Part shown: positions 25,031-34,124 of the stretch, in pieces
Layout: each line of letters opens with the position of its first letter
Numbering within the stretch: position 1 is the stretch's first letter
DNA from: Flagellimonas amphidinii
GTDB taxonomy: Bacteria; Bacteroidota; Bacteroidia; Flavobacteriales; Flavobacteriaceae
Assembly: GCF_013090115.1 (NCBI RefSeq)
Contig: NZ_JABFNN010000021.1
Span: 1-64,000, forward strand
DNA length: 64,000 nucleotides
Direction: 5' to 3'
Position numbers and translations under genes: made by a program
Notes under the pieces: model-generated
Databases searched by the model: none
Told to the model about the DNA's origin: nothing
Seen by the model: the letters and a program-made list of their open reading frames with translations, nothing else

Positions 25031-26218
25031 ATGAGCAACCAACTTTCCGACAGGATTAACAATTTAGTTCCTTCGGCAACTTTAGAAATGGCTGCAAAGG
25101 CAAGAGAGCTTAGAGCAGAGGGAAAAGATATCATTGGACTTAGTTTAGGTGAACCAGATTTTAAAACTCCCGATTATATTAGGGAAGCTGCGATTCAAGC
25201 TATTAATGATGGTTACAATTCCTATACTCCTGTAGATGGATATGTTGAATTAAAAGATGCCATCATCACTAAATTCAAACGAGATAATGGCATTGATTAT
25301 GATCCTTCTCAAATTGTTGTTTCCACTGGCGCAAAACAAGCACTCTACAATGTAGCCCAAGCTTGCCTGAACAAAGGTGATGAGGTTATTTTGCCATGCC
25401 CCTATTGGGTCAGCTATAGCGATATTGTAAAATTAGCTGATGGTATACCTGTTGAAGTTGCAACTTCCATCGAAAACGATTTTAAAATGACTCCCGAGCA
25501 ATTGGAAGCTGCCATTACTCCAAAGACTAAAATGCTTTGGTACAGTTCTCCATGCAATCCCAGTGGGTCAATTTATAGTAAAGAAGAGCTCAGAGCATTG
25601 GCTGACGTACTTCAAAAATATCCTCAAATTGTTGTTGTAAGCGACGAAATATACGAGCACATTAATTATGGGGTAACTGCACATGCTTCCATGGCTGCAT
25701 TTGAAGATATGTACGACCGTACAGTTACTGTTAATGGAGTTGCCAAAGCATTCGCCATGACGGGCTGGAGAATCGGCTATATTGGAGCCCCAAAATATAT
25801 TGCAAGAGCCTGTAATAAGCTTCAAGGACAAGTTACCAGTGGAGCCAATTGTATTGCACAACGTGCAGTTATAACAGCCCTTATGGAATCTCCAAGCCGC
25901 GTGCAGTATATGGTGGATGAATTCCAAAACAGAAGAAAACTTATTCTAGAACTACTCAACAACATTCCTGGTTTTAAATGCAATGAACCCCAAGGGGCTT
26001 TTTATGTTTACCCAGATATCAGTGCATTCTTCGGAAAAACATTGAAAGGAAAACAAATCAATAATGCATCCGATTTTGCTATGTACTTGTTGGAAGAAGC
26101 CAATGTTGCAACCGTAACTGGTGATGCCTTCGGAAATGGCAACAGCATCAGAATTTCCTATGCTGCCAGTGTAGATGAGATCAAAGAAGCAATATCGAGA
26201 ATAAAAGACGTGGTTTAG
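25031..26218 (+). CDS. PLP-dependent class I/II aminotransferase (aspartate-type)
   Basis: This 395-residue fold-type I enzyme has S-L-G-E-P-D-F-K-T-P near the N-terminus, P-C-N-P-S-G-S, V-S-D-E-I-Y-E-H and the PLP lysine in V-A-K-A-F-A-M-T-G-W-R-I-G-Y. The Arg in I-R-I-S-Y-A binds the substrate carboxylate. It resembles type Ib aspartate aminotransferases, which transfer amino groups between aspartate and 2-oxoglutarate, but prephenate-type specificities also occur. It closely follows the desaturase gene without an obvious metabolic link. A terminator lies just after it. Confidence 0.9.
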   Translation: MSNQLSDRINNLVPSATLEMAAKARELRAEGKDIIGLSLGEPDFKTPDYIREAAIQAINDGYNSYTPVDGYVELKDAIITKFKRDNGIDYDPSQIVVSTGAKQALYNVAQACLNKGDEVILPCPYWVSYSDIVKLADGIPVEVATSIENDFKMTPEQLEAAITPKTKMLWYSSPCNPSGSIYSKEELRALADVLQKYPQIVVVSDEIYEHINYGVTAHASMAAFEDMYDRTVTVNGVAKAFAMTGWRIGYIGAPKYIARACNKLQGQVTSGANCIAQRAVITALMESPSRVQYMVDEFQNRRKLILELLNNIPGFKCNEPQGAFYVYPDISAFFGKTLKGKQINNASDFAMYLLEEANVATVTGDAFGNGNSIRISYAASVDEIKEAISRIKDVV

Positions 26219-26242
26219 AGCACAAAAAATAAGACACAAACA

Positions 26243-26277
26243 AAGCCTCCATGAACTTGATTTTTGGAGGTTTTTTT
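26243..26277 (+). terminator. Rho-independent terminator between the aminotransferase gene and trkH
   Basis: The stem is CCTCCA / TGGAGG, with a ~13-nt loop and T7. The weak, long loop keeps confidence modest. Confidence 0.7.
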
Positions 26278-27766
26278 ATGTTTTTTTCCAGAAATAAGGG
26301 ACAAATAAAATCAGGACGGTAAAAAGTTCCAGTCTTCCTAAAAGCATCAAAAATCCGCACCACCATTTACCAAAAGCGGGTAAGGCATTAAAATTGACCA
26401 CAGGATTGAGATCCCCTAAAGCCGGCCCTACGTTTCCTAATGAAGAAGCTGCTCCGCCAATAGCTGACTCAAAATCCAGCCCTAAATATCCCAAAACCAA
26501 TGCTCCAATAATAAAAAGCAGCATGTAAAGCACAAAGAAAGCAATAACGTTGTACACAATATGCTCGTCAACTGTTTTTTGGTTATAACGTACTGGAATA
26601 ATCGCATTGGTATGTAGTGTACGCTTAAACTCCAAAATACCGTTTTTAATAATCAGTAAATGCCGCATCACCTTAATTCCCCCAGCTGTGGAACCAGCAG
26701 AGCCTCCCAAAAACATTAGCCCAAAAAAGAAAACGGTTAAAAATGGGGTCCAGTTGGTAAAATCAGCAGATACAAAACCAGTAGTGGTAACAATAGCAAG
26801 TACTTGAAAAAGGCCATGCCTAAAGGAACTCTCAGCAGCTCCCAATACTTGTGGATGGTAATCAGAAACAGGCACATTTGCTTCAAAATAGATAATTAAT
26901 CCCGCTACAATGGTAAAAATGGCCACTAAAATAGAGTACACCTTAAACTCTTCATCCCGTAATACCCGCTGTACCTTACCCGTAAAAGCAAAATAGCTCA
27001 ACACAAAATTGGTTCCTGCCAAAAACATAAATACGATAATGATGTATTGAATAAGCGGCGCATCATTCCAATAAGCCACACTTGCATTCTTGGTTGAAAA
27101 TCCTCCGGTAGAAAGTGTAGAGAGCGCATGATTGATAGCATCAAAAAAAGACATTCCAGCCAACTTCAACAGCAACGTCTCAGCCATGGTATATCCAAAA
27201 TAGATAAACCATAAACGCTTTGCTGTGTCCGTAATCCTTGGATGTAGTTTATCTCCTCCAGGCCCTGGGGCTTCAGCAGCAAATAACTGCATACCGCCAA
27301 TTCCCAAAAGTGGAAGGATTGCGATAGCCAGAACAATGATTCCCATACCGCCAATCCAATGGGTTAAACTCCGCCAAAGTAAAATACCTTCGGGCAAAGA
27401 TTCTATATCATTTAAAATGGAAGCACCGGTTGTTGTATATCCCGATATAGTTTCAAAAAAAGCATCGGTAACTGAAGGAATGGCTCCAGAAAAAAGGTAA
27501 GGCAACATCCCTGACAAAGACATAATAACCCAACCGAAGGTGACCACCATATAGCCTTCCCTACGTTTTACTTCTTTCTTATGACCGCGGGTGTAGAACA
27601 TCGCCATGACACCAAACAACATGGTAACAATGGCCGCGAGCATAATATCCAGCGTGGCTCCATCCTTAAAAATACCGCTTGCAAAAGCTGCCAATAACAT
27701 GAACGAGCCATTGCACAAAAGCAATAACCCCATGATGTGCACGATTATTCGAGCATTCAATCTCAT
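26276..27766 (-). CDS. trkH: TrkH family potassium uptake protein
   Basis: The K+-conducting membrane subunit of the Trk system, about 496 residues with ~10 transmembrane segments in four pore-loop repeats. Selectivity-filter-like sequences are visible in T-T-T-G-A-S and S-T-G-G-F-S, and in T-T-T-G-F-V and L-G-N-V-G-P. I start at the ATG at 27766, overlapping the trkA stop as TAATG; an upstream Met lies inside trkA. Uptake needs the TrkA gating subunit encoded just upstream. This points to K+ homeostasis in a salty habitat. Confidence 0.93.
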   Translation of the reverse strand: MRLNARIIVHIMGLLLLCNGSFMLLAAFASGIFKDGATLDIMLAAIVTMLFGVMAMFYTRGHKKEVKRREGYMVVTFGWVIMSLSGMLPYLFSGAIPSVTDAFFETISGYTTTGASILNDIESLPEGILLWRSLTHWIGGMGIIVLAIAILPLLGIGGMQLFAAEAPGPGGDKLHPRITDTAKRLWFIYFGYTMAETLLLKLAGMSFFDAINHALSTLSTGGFSTKNASVAYWNDAPLIQYIIIVFMFLAGTNFVLSYFAFTGKVQRVLRDEEFKVYSILVAIFTIVAGLIIYFEANVPVSDYHPQVLGAAESSFRHGLFQVLAIVTTTGFVSADFTNWTPFLTVFFFGLMFLGGSAGSTAGGIKVMRHLLIIKNGILEFKRTLHTNAIIPVRYNQKTVDEHIVYNVIAFFVLYMLLFIIGALVLGYLGLDFESAIGGAASSLGNVGPALGDLNPVVNFNALPAFGKWWCGFLMLLGRLELFTVLILFVPYFWKKT

Positions 27767-29115
27767 TACAGGAACAACTTTTCTATTCTGGAAATAGCCT
27801 TGGGCAAGCAACAGACCACTACTCTATCACCTTCTAAGATTTTAAAGTCCCCAAGTGCAATAATGCCTTCGTTATTTCGTATGACCCCACCAATACTGGC
27901 CTCTCTTGGAAAATTCAACTCACGGATAATTTCACCATTGACCAAAGAAGTGGCTTTCACCTCAAATTCTAGAATTTCGGCATTCAAATTATTTAAACGG
28001 GTCAAGGCCAAAACCTCACCTCTTCGGATATATCTAAAAATACTATTGGCCGCCAATAATTTTTTATTGATTAAGGTGTCCACGCCAATGGATTGCGAAA
28101 GCTGGAAGTAATCCATATTCTCCACCATGGCAATGGTCTTCTTTATCTTTTTGGATTTAGCCACCAAACAAGACATGATATTGGTCTCCGAGTTTCCAGT
28201 AACAGCAATAAAGGCATCCATAGATTCTAAGCTCTCCTCATCCAAAAGCTCTACATTTCTACCATCTCCATTAATGACCAAAGCATGGGGTAAATCGTCA
28301 GCAATATCCAATGCCTTATCCTTGTTTTTTTCAATCAGCTTTACATTGAATTTTTTAGTACAGAGATCTCTGGCGGTTTTAAATCCTACTTTACTACCAC
28401 CCAAGATCATTACATTCTTGATTTCTTTCTTTTGCATCCCTGTGAGCTTGTATAGCTCATCAACACCCTGATCGGAGGTAATAAAATATACCTGGTCACC
28501 TTCCTTAAATACTGTATCTCCTCTAGGAATCAAGGTATATTGAGTGCCCATTCGCTGAAGGGCAATAGGCATAAAATGCAATTCTGGAAAGATTCTCGCA
28601 GCTTCTTTTACCATTTTACCCACAAAAGGGGCATTTTTGGGGAGAATAACCCCAAACATGGTCAGCAAACCATCTTCAAACTCATAAGTATCATTAAAAG
28701 CGGATTGGTTGAGCATTAATTGAATTTCCATAGCTGCCAAACGTTCTGGCGAAATCAATTCATCAATTCCCAGCTCATCAAACCTTATGAGTCCACGGTT
28801 ATCCATAAACTCTGTATTGGAAATTCTTGCAATGGTGCGCTTACAGCCCAATTGTTTGGCCAAAAAGCAAAGGGTAATATTGGTGGTTTCTGAAGCGGTA
28901 ACAGCTATAACCAACTCCGAACTGTCAACTCGGGCTTCCCTTAAAACTTCAATAGAGGTAGCATCCCCACGGAGCACCCTAATATCTAAATGGCTATCGG
29001 CATACGCCAAACTTTCTTTGTCGGTATCTATCAATGTGATATCCTGTGCTTCATATGACAACAGTTTCGCCAAATGAAAGCCTACCTCACCAGCTCCCGC
29101 AATTATTATCTTCAT
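27766..29115 (-). CDS. trkA: Trk system potassium transporter TrkA
   Basis: The 449-residue cytosolic NAD-binding gating subunit has two RCK halves. The first begins I-I-A-G-A-G-E-V-G-F-H with a Rossmann glycine pattern; the second carries M-I-L-G-G-S-K-V-G-F. D-T-D-K-E-S is the acidic end of the first NAD strand, and each half ends in a TrkA-C domain. It opens TrkH in response to nucleotide binding. The trkA stop and trkH start overlap, so the two are translationally coupled. The Trk pair diverges from menG. Confidence 0.95.
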   Translation of the reverse strand: MKIIIAGAGEVGFHLAKLLSYEAQDITLIDTDKESLAYADSHLDIRVLRGDATSIEVLREARVDSSELVIAVTASETTNITLCFLAKQLGCKRTIARISNTEFMDNRGLIRFDELGIDELISPERLAAMEIQLMLNQSAFNDTYEFEDGLLTMFGVILPKNAPFVGKMVKEAARIFPELHFMPIALQRMGTQYTLIPRGDTVFKEGDQVYFITSDQGVDELYKLTGMQKKEIKNVMILGGSKVGFKTARDLCTKKFNVKLIEKNKDKALDIADDLPHALVINGDGRNVELLDEESLESMDAFIAVTGNSETNIMSCLVAKSKKIKKTIAMVENMDYFQLSQSIGVDTLINKKLLAANSIFRYIRRGEVLALTRLNNLNAEILEFEVKATSLVNGEIIRELNFPREASIGGVIRNNEGIIALGDFKILEGDRVVVCCLPKAISRIEKLFL

Positions 29116-29216
29116 TGATTGGAATAAGATATGTTCCTAAATAAATTCAATCTGTACCCACAAACGGTTAAAAAAGAAAAGGGTACACGGTCTTTAAGAC
29201 GGATTCTCAACATAAT

Positions 29217-29233
29217 ATGGAAAAGTTTTCCAT
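29217..29233. promoter_or_regulatory. 17-bp palindrome in the trkA/menG divergent gap
   Basis: ATGGAAAA and TTTTCCAT flank a single G. It lies about 55 bp upstream of the menG -7 box, midway between two divergent units. It could be an operator; no T-run is present. Confidence 0.35.
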
Positions 29234-29287
29234 TGTGCGGAGCAAAATTACACAAATATTTTTGTCCCTCTTCCATATCCCAAATTG

Positions 29288-29295
29288 TATATTTG
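29288..29295 (+). promoter_or_regulatory. -7 box TATATTTG upstream of menG
   Basis: This exact TAnnTTTG match lies 17 bases before the chosen menG ATG. The nearest TTTG (29261-29264) is 23 bp upstream. Confidence 0.5.
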
Positions 29296-29311
29296 CCTGC
29301 AAATTAAATCA

Positions 29312-30040
29312 ATGTCTGAAAAAGTAAAACCTTATAAGGATTCTGAGCTGGGAAAAAAGGAACAGGTACGGCAAATGTTCGATACCATTTCTGACGATTA
29401 TGATGGACTGAACCGTGTGATTTCTTTTGGCATTGATATAAAATGGAGAAAGCGTGTTGTAGCGTTATTGAAAAAAAAAGCCCCAAAAACGATTCTGGAT
29501 ATAGCTACCGGAACAGGTGATCTAGCCATAGCAATGACAAATACCGGTGCAGATAGAATTGTAGGGTTGGATTTATCTCCAAAAATGTTGGAGGTAGGGA
29601 AAACTAAGATTCAAGATAAAAATTTGCAAGACCGGATAGAAATGGTGGTAGGCGATAGTGAAAACTTACCCTTTGAGGATGCAACTTTTGATGCAGTAAC
29701 CGTTGCTTTTGGTGTAAGAAATTTTGAAAACTTGGAAAAAGGTCTTCAGGAAATAAAACGAGTATTGAAATCTGGAGGCAGTTTGGTCATACTTGAAACT
29801 TCTGTGCCCAGTAAAACACCATATAAACAAGGATACCGTTTCTACACCAAATTTATTCTGCCCAGTATAGGAAAAATATTTTCAAAAGACCGCTCAGCAT
29901 ACGCTTATTTGAGCGAATCTGCATCTGTTTTTCCACATGGGCAGGCATTCAACAATATTTTGCACAAAATTGGGTTTATAGGTATAGAGAACAGACCCCA
30001 GACATTTGGGGTGGCATCCATATATGTCGCTACAAAATAA
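29312..30040 (+). CDS. menG: Demethylmenaquinone/ubiquinone methyltransferase
   Basis: I start at the ATG at 29312 (M-S-E-K-V-K-P-Y) because the frame's first Met at 29285 would lie upstream of the -7 box; the product is 242 residues. It uses SAM to methylate demethylmenaquinone to menaquinone, the quinone Bacteroidota use with Nqr. Motifs include [20 protein letters not shown], the acidic G-L-D-L-S and [10 protein letters not shown]. It is also called ubiE. porT follows 4 bases later. Confidence 0.95.
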   Translation: MSEKVKPYKDSELGKKEQVRQMFDTISDDYDGLNRVISFGIDIKWRKRVVALLKKKAPKTILDIATGTGDLAIAMTNTGADRIVGLDLSPKMLEVGKTKIQDKNLQDRIEMVVGDSENLPFEDATFDAVTVAFGVRNFENLEKGLQEIKRVLKSGGSLVILETSVPSKTPYKQGYRFYTKFILPSIGKIFSKDRSAYAYLSESASVFPHGQAFNNILHKIGFIGIENRPQTFGVASIYVATK

Positions 30041-30044
30041 TTAG

Positions 30045-30743
30045 ATGAAAAAAACCCTCATCCTCCTTGGCCTACTCTTTTTGGTCGGCCACTATTCCAT
30101 AGCCCAATTTAGGAAAGACCCTATCCTAAATCTTCAGAACGAAGACAAAAGATTATTGAACTGGGGATATTACCTCGGTTTTAACCAATATGATTTTCAA
30201 TTTGATTATAAAAATGAAATTGGACAAGATGTTTTGGTCGATAAAAGCTTGGGGTTCAATGTAGGTTTGATCGGGGAAATAAGAATCAACGAATTTTTGG
30301 ATGCCCGTTTTGAGCCCGGACTGTTGTATACGGGCAGAACTTTAGGATTTCCAGGTTTTACCACCCAACAAGATGCTATTAGAGAAGTAAAATCAACTTA
30401 CATTAGATTTCCTTTGCTCATTAAGGCCAGCGCCAGAAGGTTTGGCAATTGGAAGCCCTATATCACAGCGGGGGTATATACCTCCTTGAATCTAGGAAGT
30501 AAAGAAGATAGCCTTGATGACAACAGTAGTGGCGAATTTAGAATGAAAAAGAATGTCTATGGCTACGAATTGGGCTTTGGTATTGATATTTACACCGAAT
30601 ATTTTAAGTTTTCGCCTTCTATACGTGGGGTATTTGCCCTTACTGATGAGCTAGTTCGTGATAACGACCCGAACAGTCCTTGGACCGGAAACATAGATGC
30701 GATGCGAACCAGGGGCTTATTTATCAATTTTACTTTTGAGTAA
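30045..30743 (+). CDS. porT: T9SS outer membrane protein PorT
   Basis: This 232-residue beta-barrel protein has a Sec signal peptide ending in S-I-A-Q. The region L-L-N-W-G-Y-Y-L-G-F-N-Q-Y-D-F matches the PorT family, also known as SprT in gliding bacteria. PorT is needed for T9SS assembly and so for export of cargo with C-terminal sorting domains. It is paired with menG by a 4-bp gap, an arrangement I have seen in flavobacteria. Barrel strands show as alternating aromatic segments, and the C-terminus ends in F-T-F-E. Confidence 0.9.
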   Translation: MKKTLILLGLLFLVGHYSIAQFRKDPILNLQNEDKRLLNWGYYLGFNQYDFQFDYKNEIGQDVLVDKSLGFNVGLIGEIRINEFLDARFEPGLLYTGRTLGFPGFTTQQDAIREVKSTYIRFPLLIKASARRFGNWKPYITAGVYTSLNLGSKEDSLDDNSSGEFRMKKNVYGYELGFGIDIYTEYFKFSPSIRGVFALTDELVRDNDPNSPWTGNIDAMRTRGLFINFTFE

Positions 30744-30751
30744 TTTTCGGC

Positions 30752-31459
30752 CTACCCTCTTCTTATCTCATTTAGAAGGATAGCCGTTGCAGTGGCTACA
30801 TTTAAACTTTCTGTAGTAGCGCTCCCAAATTGAGGGATAGATAATCGTTTGGTAATTAATGCACTTACTGCATCTGAAATTCCGTTGGCTTCGTTGCCCA
30901 TAACCAAAACACCTTTTTGAGAAAGTTTTTCTTCGTAAACCGTTTCTCCGTCCATGTAGGCGCCATAAATAGGAAGTTCTGTGCTTTTTAGATAGTTCAA
31001 CAAATCAACATAGGCAACATTTACCCGTGCTATAGACCCCATTGTAGCTTGCAACACTTTAGGGTTATAACAATCAACAGTATCCGAAGAACAAATCAAG
31101 TGTTCTATCCCAAACCAATCACATAAACGAATTATGGTTCCCAAATTTCCAGGATCCCGAACTGCATCAACCGCAACAATCCAATCCTCAACTTCAATAG
31201 CTTTAGCTTCAGGAATGTAAAAAACTCCTAAAATACCACTAGGGTTGGTCTGTGAACTCATCAATTTTAGTTCTGATCGAGAAACAGTTTCAAAATCATC
31301 ATCTTGTTGATTCTCCGTAAGTAGCAAAAAAGGTTTAAATCCAGCTTCCAAAAGCTCATTTACCGTCTTCTTACCCTCTACCACAAACAACCCGTGTTTA
31401 GTTCGGTACTTTTTTTGCTGTAGGCTTGTTACTAGTTTAATTTGGTTTTTCGTAACCAT
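30752..31459 (-). CDS. TrmH/SpoU family RNA 2'-O-methyltransferase
   Basis: This 235-residue SPOUT enzyme has an N-terminal substrate-binding domain (K-L-V-T-S-L-Q-Q-K-K-Y-R) and a C-terminal trefoil-knot domain. Knot motifs are N-L-G-T-I-I-R, V-L-V-M-G-N-E-A-N-G-I and S-L-N-V-A-T-A-T-A-I. It methylates a ribose in tRNA or rRNA with SAM; the exact site is not readable, and rlmB/trmH annotations would be guesses. Its start at 31459 lies just upstream of the divergent tamL -7 box, so the two promoters probably share DNA. Confidence 0.9.
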   Translation of the reverse strand: MVTKNQIKLVTSLQQKKYRTKHGLFVVEGKKTVNELLEAGFKPFLLLTENQQDDDFETVSRSELKLMSSQTNPSGILGVFYIPEAKAIEVEDWIVAVDAVRDPGNLGTIIRLCDWFGIEHLICSSDTVDCYNPKVLQATMGSIARVNVAYVDLLNYLKSTELPIYGAYMDGETVYEEKLSQKGVLVMGNEANGISDAVSALITKRLSIPQFGSATTESLNVATATAILLNEIRRG

Positions 31460-31469
31460 CTAAATCGTG

Positions 31470-31477
31470 TATTTTTG
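31470..31477 (+). promoter_or_regulatory. -7 box TATTTTTG upstream of tamL
   Basis: This exact TAnnTTTG match puts transcription start near 31482, a few bases before the Met at 31484 and 20 before the Met at 31505. That favours the later start. Confidence 0.5.
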
Positions 31478-31504
31478 GCGTCTATGAGGGGTTCTTTAAG
31501 TCTA

Positions 31505-34072
31505 ATGTGCAACTGGGCAAAAATAGGATTATTGTTGCTTATGTTAACCACAACCGGTTGCAACACCCTAAAAAAGGTTGGTGATGATGAATTACTGTTA
31601 ACCAAAAACAGTATTTATGCCGATGAGGAAAAGATTACGGACAGTGACATTAGAAGTCTGATTGTCCAAAAACCCAATAGTAGTGTATTGGGGTATCCCC
31701 TGCGTTTAAACTTTTACAATTTGGCCAAGGAAAATCCAGACTCTTCCTTTCAAAATTGGTTGCACAGAAAAGAAAAACGTAAAAAAAGATTGAACAACCT
31801 ACTTTCTCAAAAGCAGGTGAATCGTCTTAAAGAATCTTTTGTGGTCAGTGGCGCCAGCGAATTTTTAAAACGAATTGGAGAACCTCCTGTTGTCATAGAC
31901 ACTTCGCTGACCCAAAAAACTGTGGACAGGCTTGAGGCTTATTACAATAGTAAGGGATATTTCAACAATTCAGGTTCTTATGAGATTATTAATGGGAAAA
32001 GGAAAAAAAGAGCTGAAATAGCTTATAAAATTGCATTGCGAAACCCATTTATAATAGATACTGTTCAAAAAAACATCACCTCTCCAGAATTGGATTCCAT
32101 TTATAATGGCACCGCCAGCGAATCCTATGTTAAATCTGGAGATCAGTTTGATTTGGCAAAATTCAATTTGGAACGGGAGCGCCTAACTACACTTTTTCGC
32201 AATTCAGGGGTTTATAACTTTCAGGAAAGCTCCATTAATTATGATATTCTTAGGGATACTTCACAAGTTGCCAATGACCAATTGATGGATGTGCAACTAA
32301 ACGTTCAGCTACCTCGAAGTGCCAACGACTCTGCATCTGTTGGCGATGTCTATCGCATCCATCGCTTCAAAAAAATAAATGTCTATGCAGATTACTTGAT
32401 TGGAGGAAGTTTGGATTCCTTGAAATCAATCGACTATGAAAACTACACCATTTTTTATGATGGTGAACTAAATTATCGTCCCAAAGCACTTACTGACGCT
32501 ATTTTCTTTGAAAAAGACAGTATTTATAGGGATTTGGACAGAATACGCACCTATAGGCAAATTACCAACCTGAACACTTTTAAATATCCCAATATTGAGT
32601 TTATTCCGGATTCAACGCACACACAACTGGTTTCCAATATTTATTTGGCCCCTCGGCCCAAGTTTTCTTTGAATTTGGATTTGGACGTTACCCACTCCAA
32701 TATTCAACAAGTGGGTACCGCTCTTAGTGCAACGGTGATTACCAGAAATGTCTTCGGGGGAGCTGAGACTTTAAATGTTTCCGCTAGGAGTTCAATTGGC
32801 CTTTTAAGCGATGCTTCTCTGTCAGACGAAACTTTTACTTCAGAAATAGGAGGTGACATCAATATTACCTTTCCCAGAATCTGGTTCCCTTTAAATACTG
32901 AGAAAATTATTCCCTACTATATGTTGCCGCAAAGTAGGTTTTTGGTAGGTACAAACTTTCAACGGAACATTGGTCTGGACAAACAATCGCTCAATACCGT
33001 TTTATCATACAATTGGTCACCGACCACCAAAATAAAAAACGAAATTGAGCTGCTAAATGTCGAATTTGTCCGAAATGTAAATCCTGATAATTTTTTCAAC
33101 GTATATCGAAATACCTACAGAAGTTTGGATGATATCGCGGACGATTTCCAAGATGACCCCCAGTACGCATCTTTCTTTGAAGAGACCAATAGTATAGTGG
33201 ACCCTTTGCGTTTATCCATTCCTGATGGCACCACAGGCTTCACACAAGCTGTTTTGAGCAATGAAATTCAAGTATCCAGTGAAGATCTTGATCAAGTCAA
33301 TAGCGTTGAAGAACGTCGCCAACGTTTAACAGAGAACAACTTGATTTTTGCATCCAACTATACTTTTTCCAAAAACAACAAAGGAGATATTAATGATAGA
33401 GATTTTTATCAATACCAAATTAAATTGGAAAGTGCAGGTAACCTCCTTGCAATGCTGGAAAGTGTGATTCCTTATAATAAAAATGACAATGACCAACTTT
33501 TGGTGTTTAGCGTTCCCTTTTCACAATACCTTAAAACTGAGTTTGATTTTATTAGACATTGGGGAGTAGGCAATTCCAGTGTAATTGCCTTTAGAAGCTT
33601 TATGGGCATGGCAGTTCCCTACGGAAATTCTGAAAGCATCCCTTTTGTTCGAAGTTATTTTGCTGGTGGCTCCAATGACAACAGAGCTTGGAATGCTTAT
33701 GAACTTGGACCTGGAAAAACCAATAATATCAATGATTTTAACGAAGCCAATTTAAAACTTGCCTTCAATTTGGAATATCGCTTTCCCATAGCAGGTGATG
33801 TAAAAGGTGCCTTCTTTGCCGATGCCGGGAATATTTGGAATGTATTTGATAGTGAGGACAATCCAGATGCCATTTTTACAGGTTTTGATTCTTTAAATGA
33901 TATTGCTCTAGGAACCGGACTCGGTTTGCGTTATGATTTTACGTACTTTGTCTTTAGGCTCGATGTGGGATTCAAAACATATAACCCTGCGGAGGAAGAA
34001 GGAAATCGTTGGTTCAAAGGTTACAACCTTAGAAATGCGGTTTTTAATATCGGAATCAATTATCCTTTCTAG
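31505..34072 (+). CDS. tamL: TamL: lipoprotein of the translocation and assembly module (Omp85 family)
   Basis: I choose the ATG at 31505, which gives a clean lipoprotein signal ending in L-T-T-T-G-C (19 residues); the ATG at 31484 is the alternative. The mature protein of about 836 residues has N-terminal POTRA-like domains (R-L-E-A-Y-Y-N-S-K-G-Y-F) and a C-terminal Omp85 barrel, including F-A-D-A-G-N-I-W and the final G-L-R-Y-D-F. TamL is the Bacteroidota form of TamA, carrying a lipid anchor, and with TamB helps assemble outer-membrane proteins. It is divergent from the SpoU methyltransferase. No tamB lies next to it here. Confidence 0.85.
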   Translation: MCNWAKIGLLLLMLTTTGCNTLKKVGDDELLLTKNSIYADEEKITDSDIRSLIVQKPNSSVLGYPLRLNFYNLAKENPDSSFQNWLHRKEKRKKRLNNLLSQKQVNRLKESFVVSGASEFLKRIGEPPVVIDTSLTQKTVDRLEAYYNSKGYFNNSGSYEIINGKRKKRAEIAYKIALRNPFIIDTVQKNITSPELDSIYNGTASESYVKSGDQFDLAKFNLERERLTTLFRNSGVYNFQESSINYDILRDTSQVANDQLMDVQLNVQLPRSANDSASVGDVYRIHRFKKINVYADYLIGGSLDSLKSIDYENYTIFYDGELNYRPKALTDAIFFEKDSIYRDLDRIRTYRQITNLNTFKYPNIEFIPDSTHTQLVSNIYLAPRPKFSLNLDLDVTHSNIQQVGTALSATVITRNVFGGAETLNVSARSSIGLLSDASLSDETFTSEIGGDINITFPRIWFPLNTEKIIPYYMLPQSRFLVGTNFQRNIGLDKQSLNTVLSYNWSPTTKIKNEIELLNVEFVRNVNPDNFFNVYRNTYRSLDDIADDFQDDPQYASFFEETNSIVDPLRLSIPDGTTGFTQAVLSNEIQVSSEDLDQVNSVEERRQRLTENNLIFASNYTFSKNNKGDINDRDFYQYQIKLESAGNLLAMLESVIPYNKNDNDQLLVFSVPFSQYLKTEFDFIRHWGVGNSSVIAFRSFMGMAVPYGNSESIPFVRSYFAGGSNDNRAWNAYELGPGKTNNINDFNEANLKLAFNLEYRFPIAGDVKGAFFADAGNIWNVFDSEDNPDAIFTGFDSLNDIALGTGLGLRYDFTYFVFRLDVGFKTYNPAEEEGNRWFKGYNLRNAVFNIGINYPF

Positions 34073-34086
34073 ACTAAATAATTTAT

Positions 34087-34094
34087 TACTTTTG
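34087..34094 (+). promoter_or_regulatory. -7 box TACTTTTG upstream of fbaA
   Basis: This exact TAnnTTTG match ends 30 bases before the fbaA ATG at 34125, just past the tamL stop. Confidence 0.5.
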
Positions 34095-34124
34095 TGGCCT
34101 AATTTAATCCGAAACCAACTAAGT

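Noticed and set aside
33933..34124. Upstream extension of the fbaA frame
   Set aside because: The extra 64 codons overlap tamL coding sequence out of phase, and a -7 box plus ATG at 34125 explain the family start.
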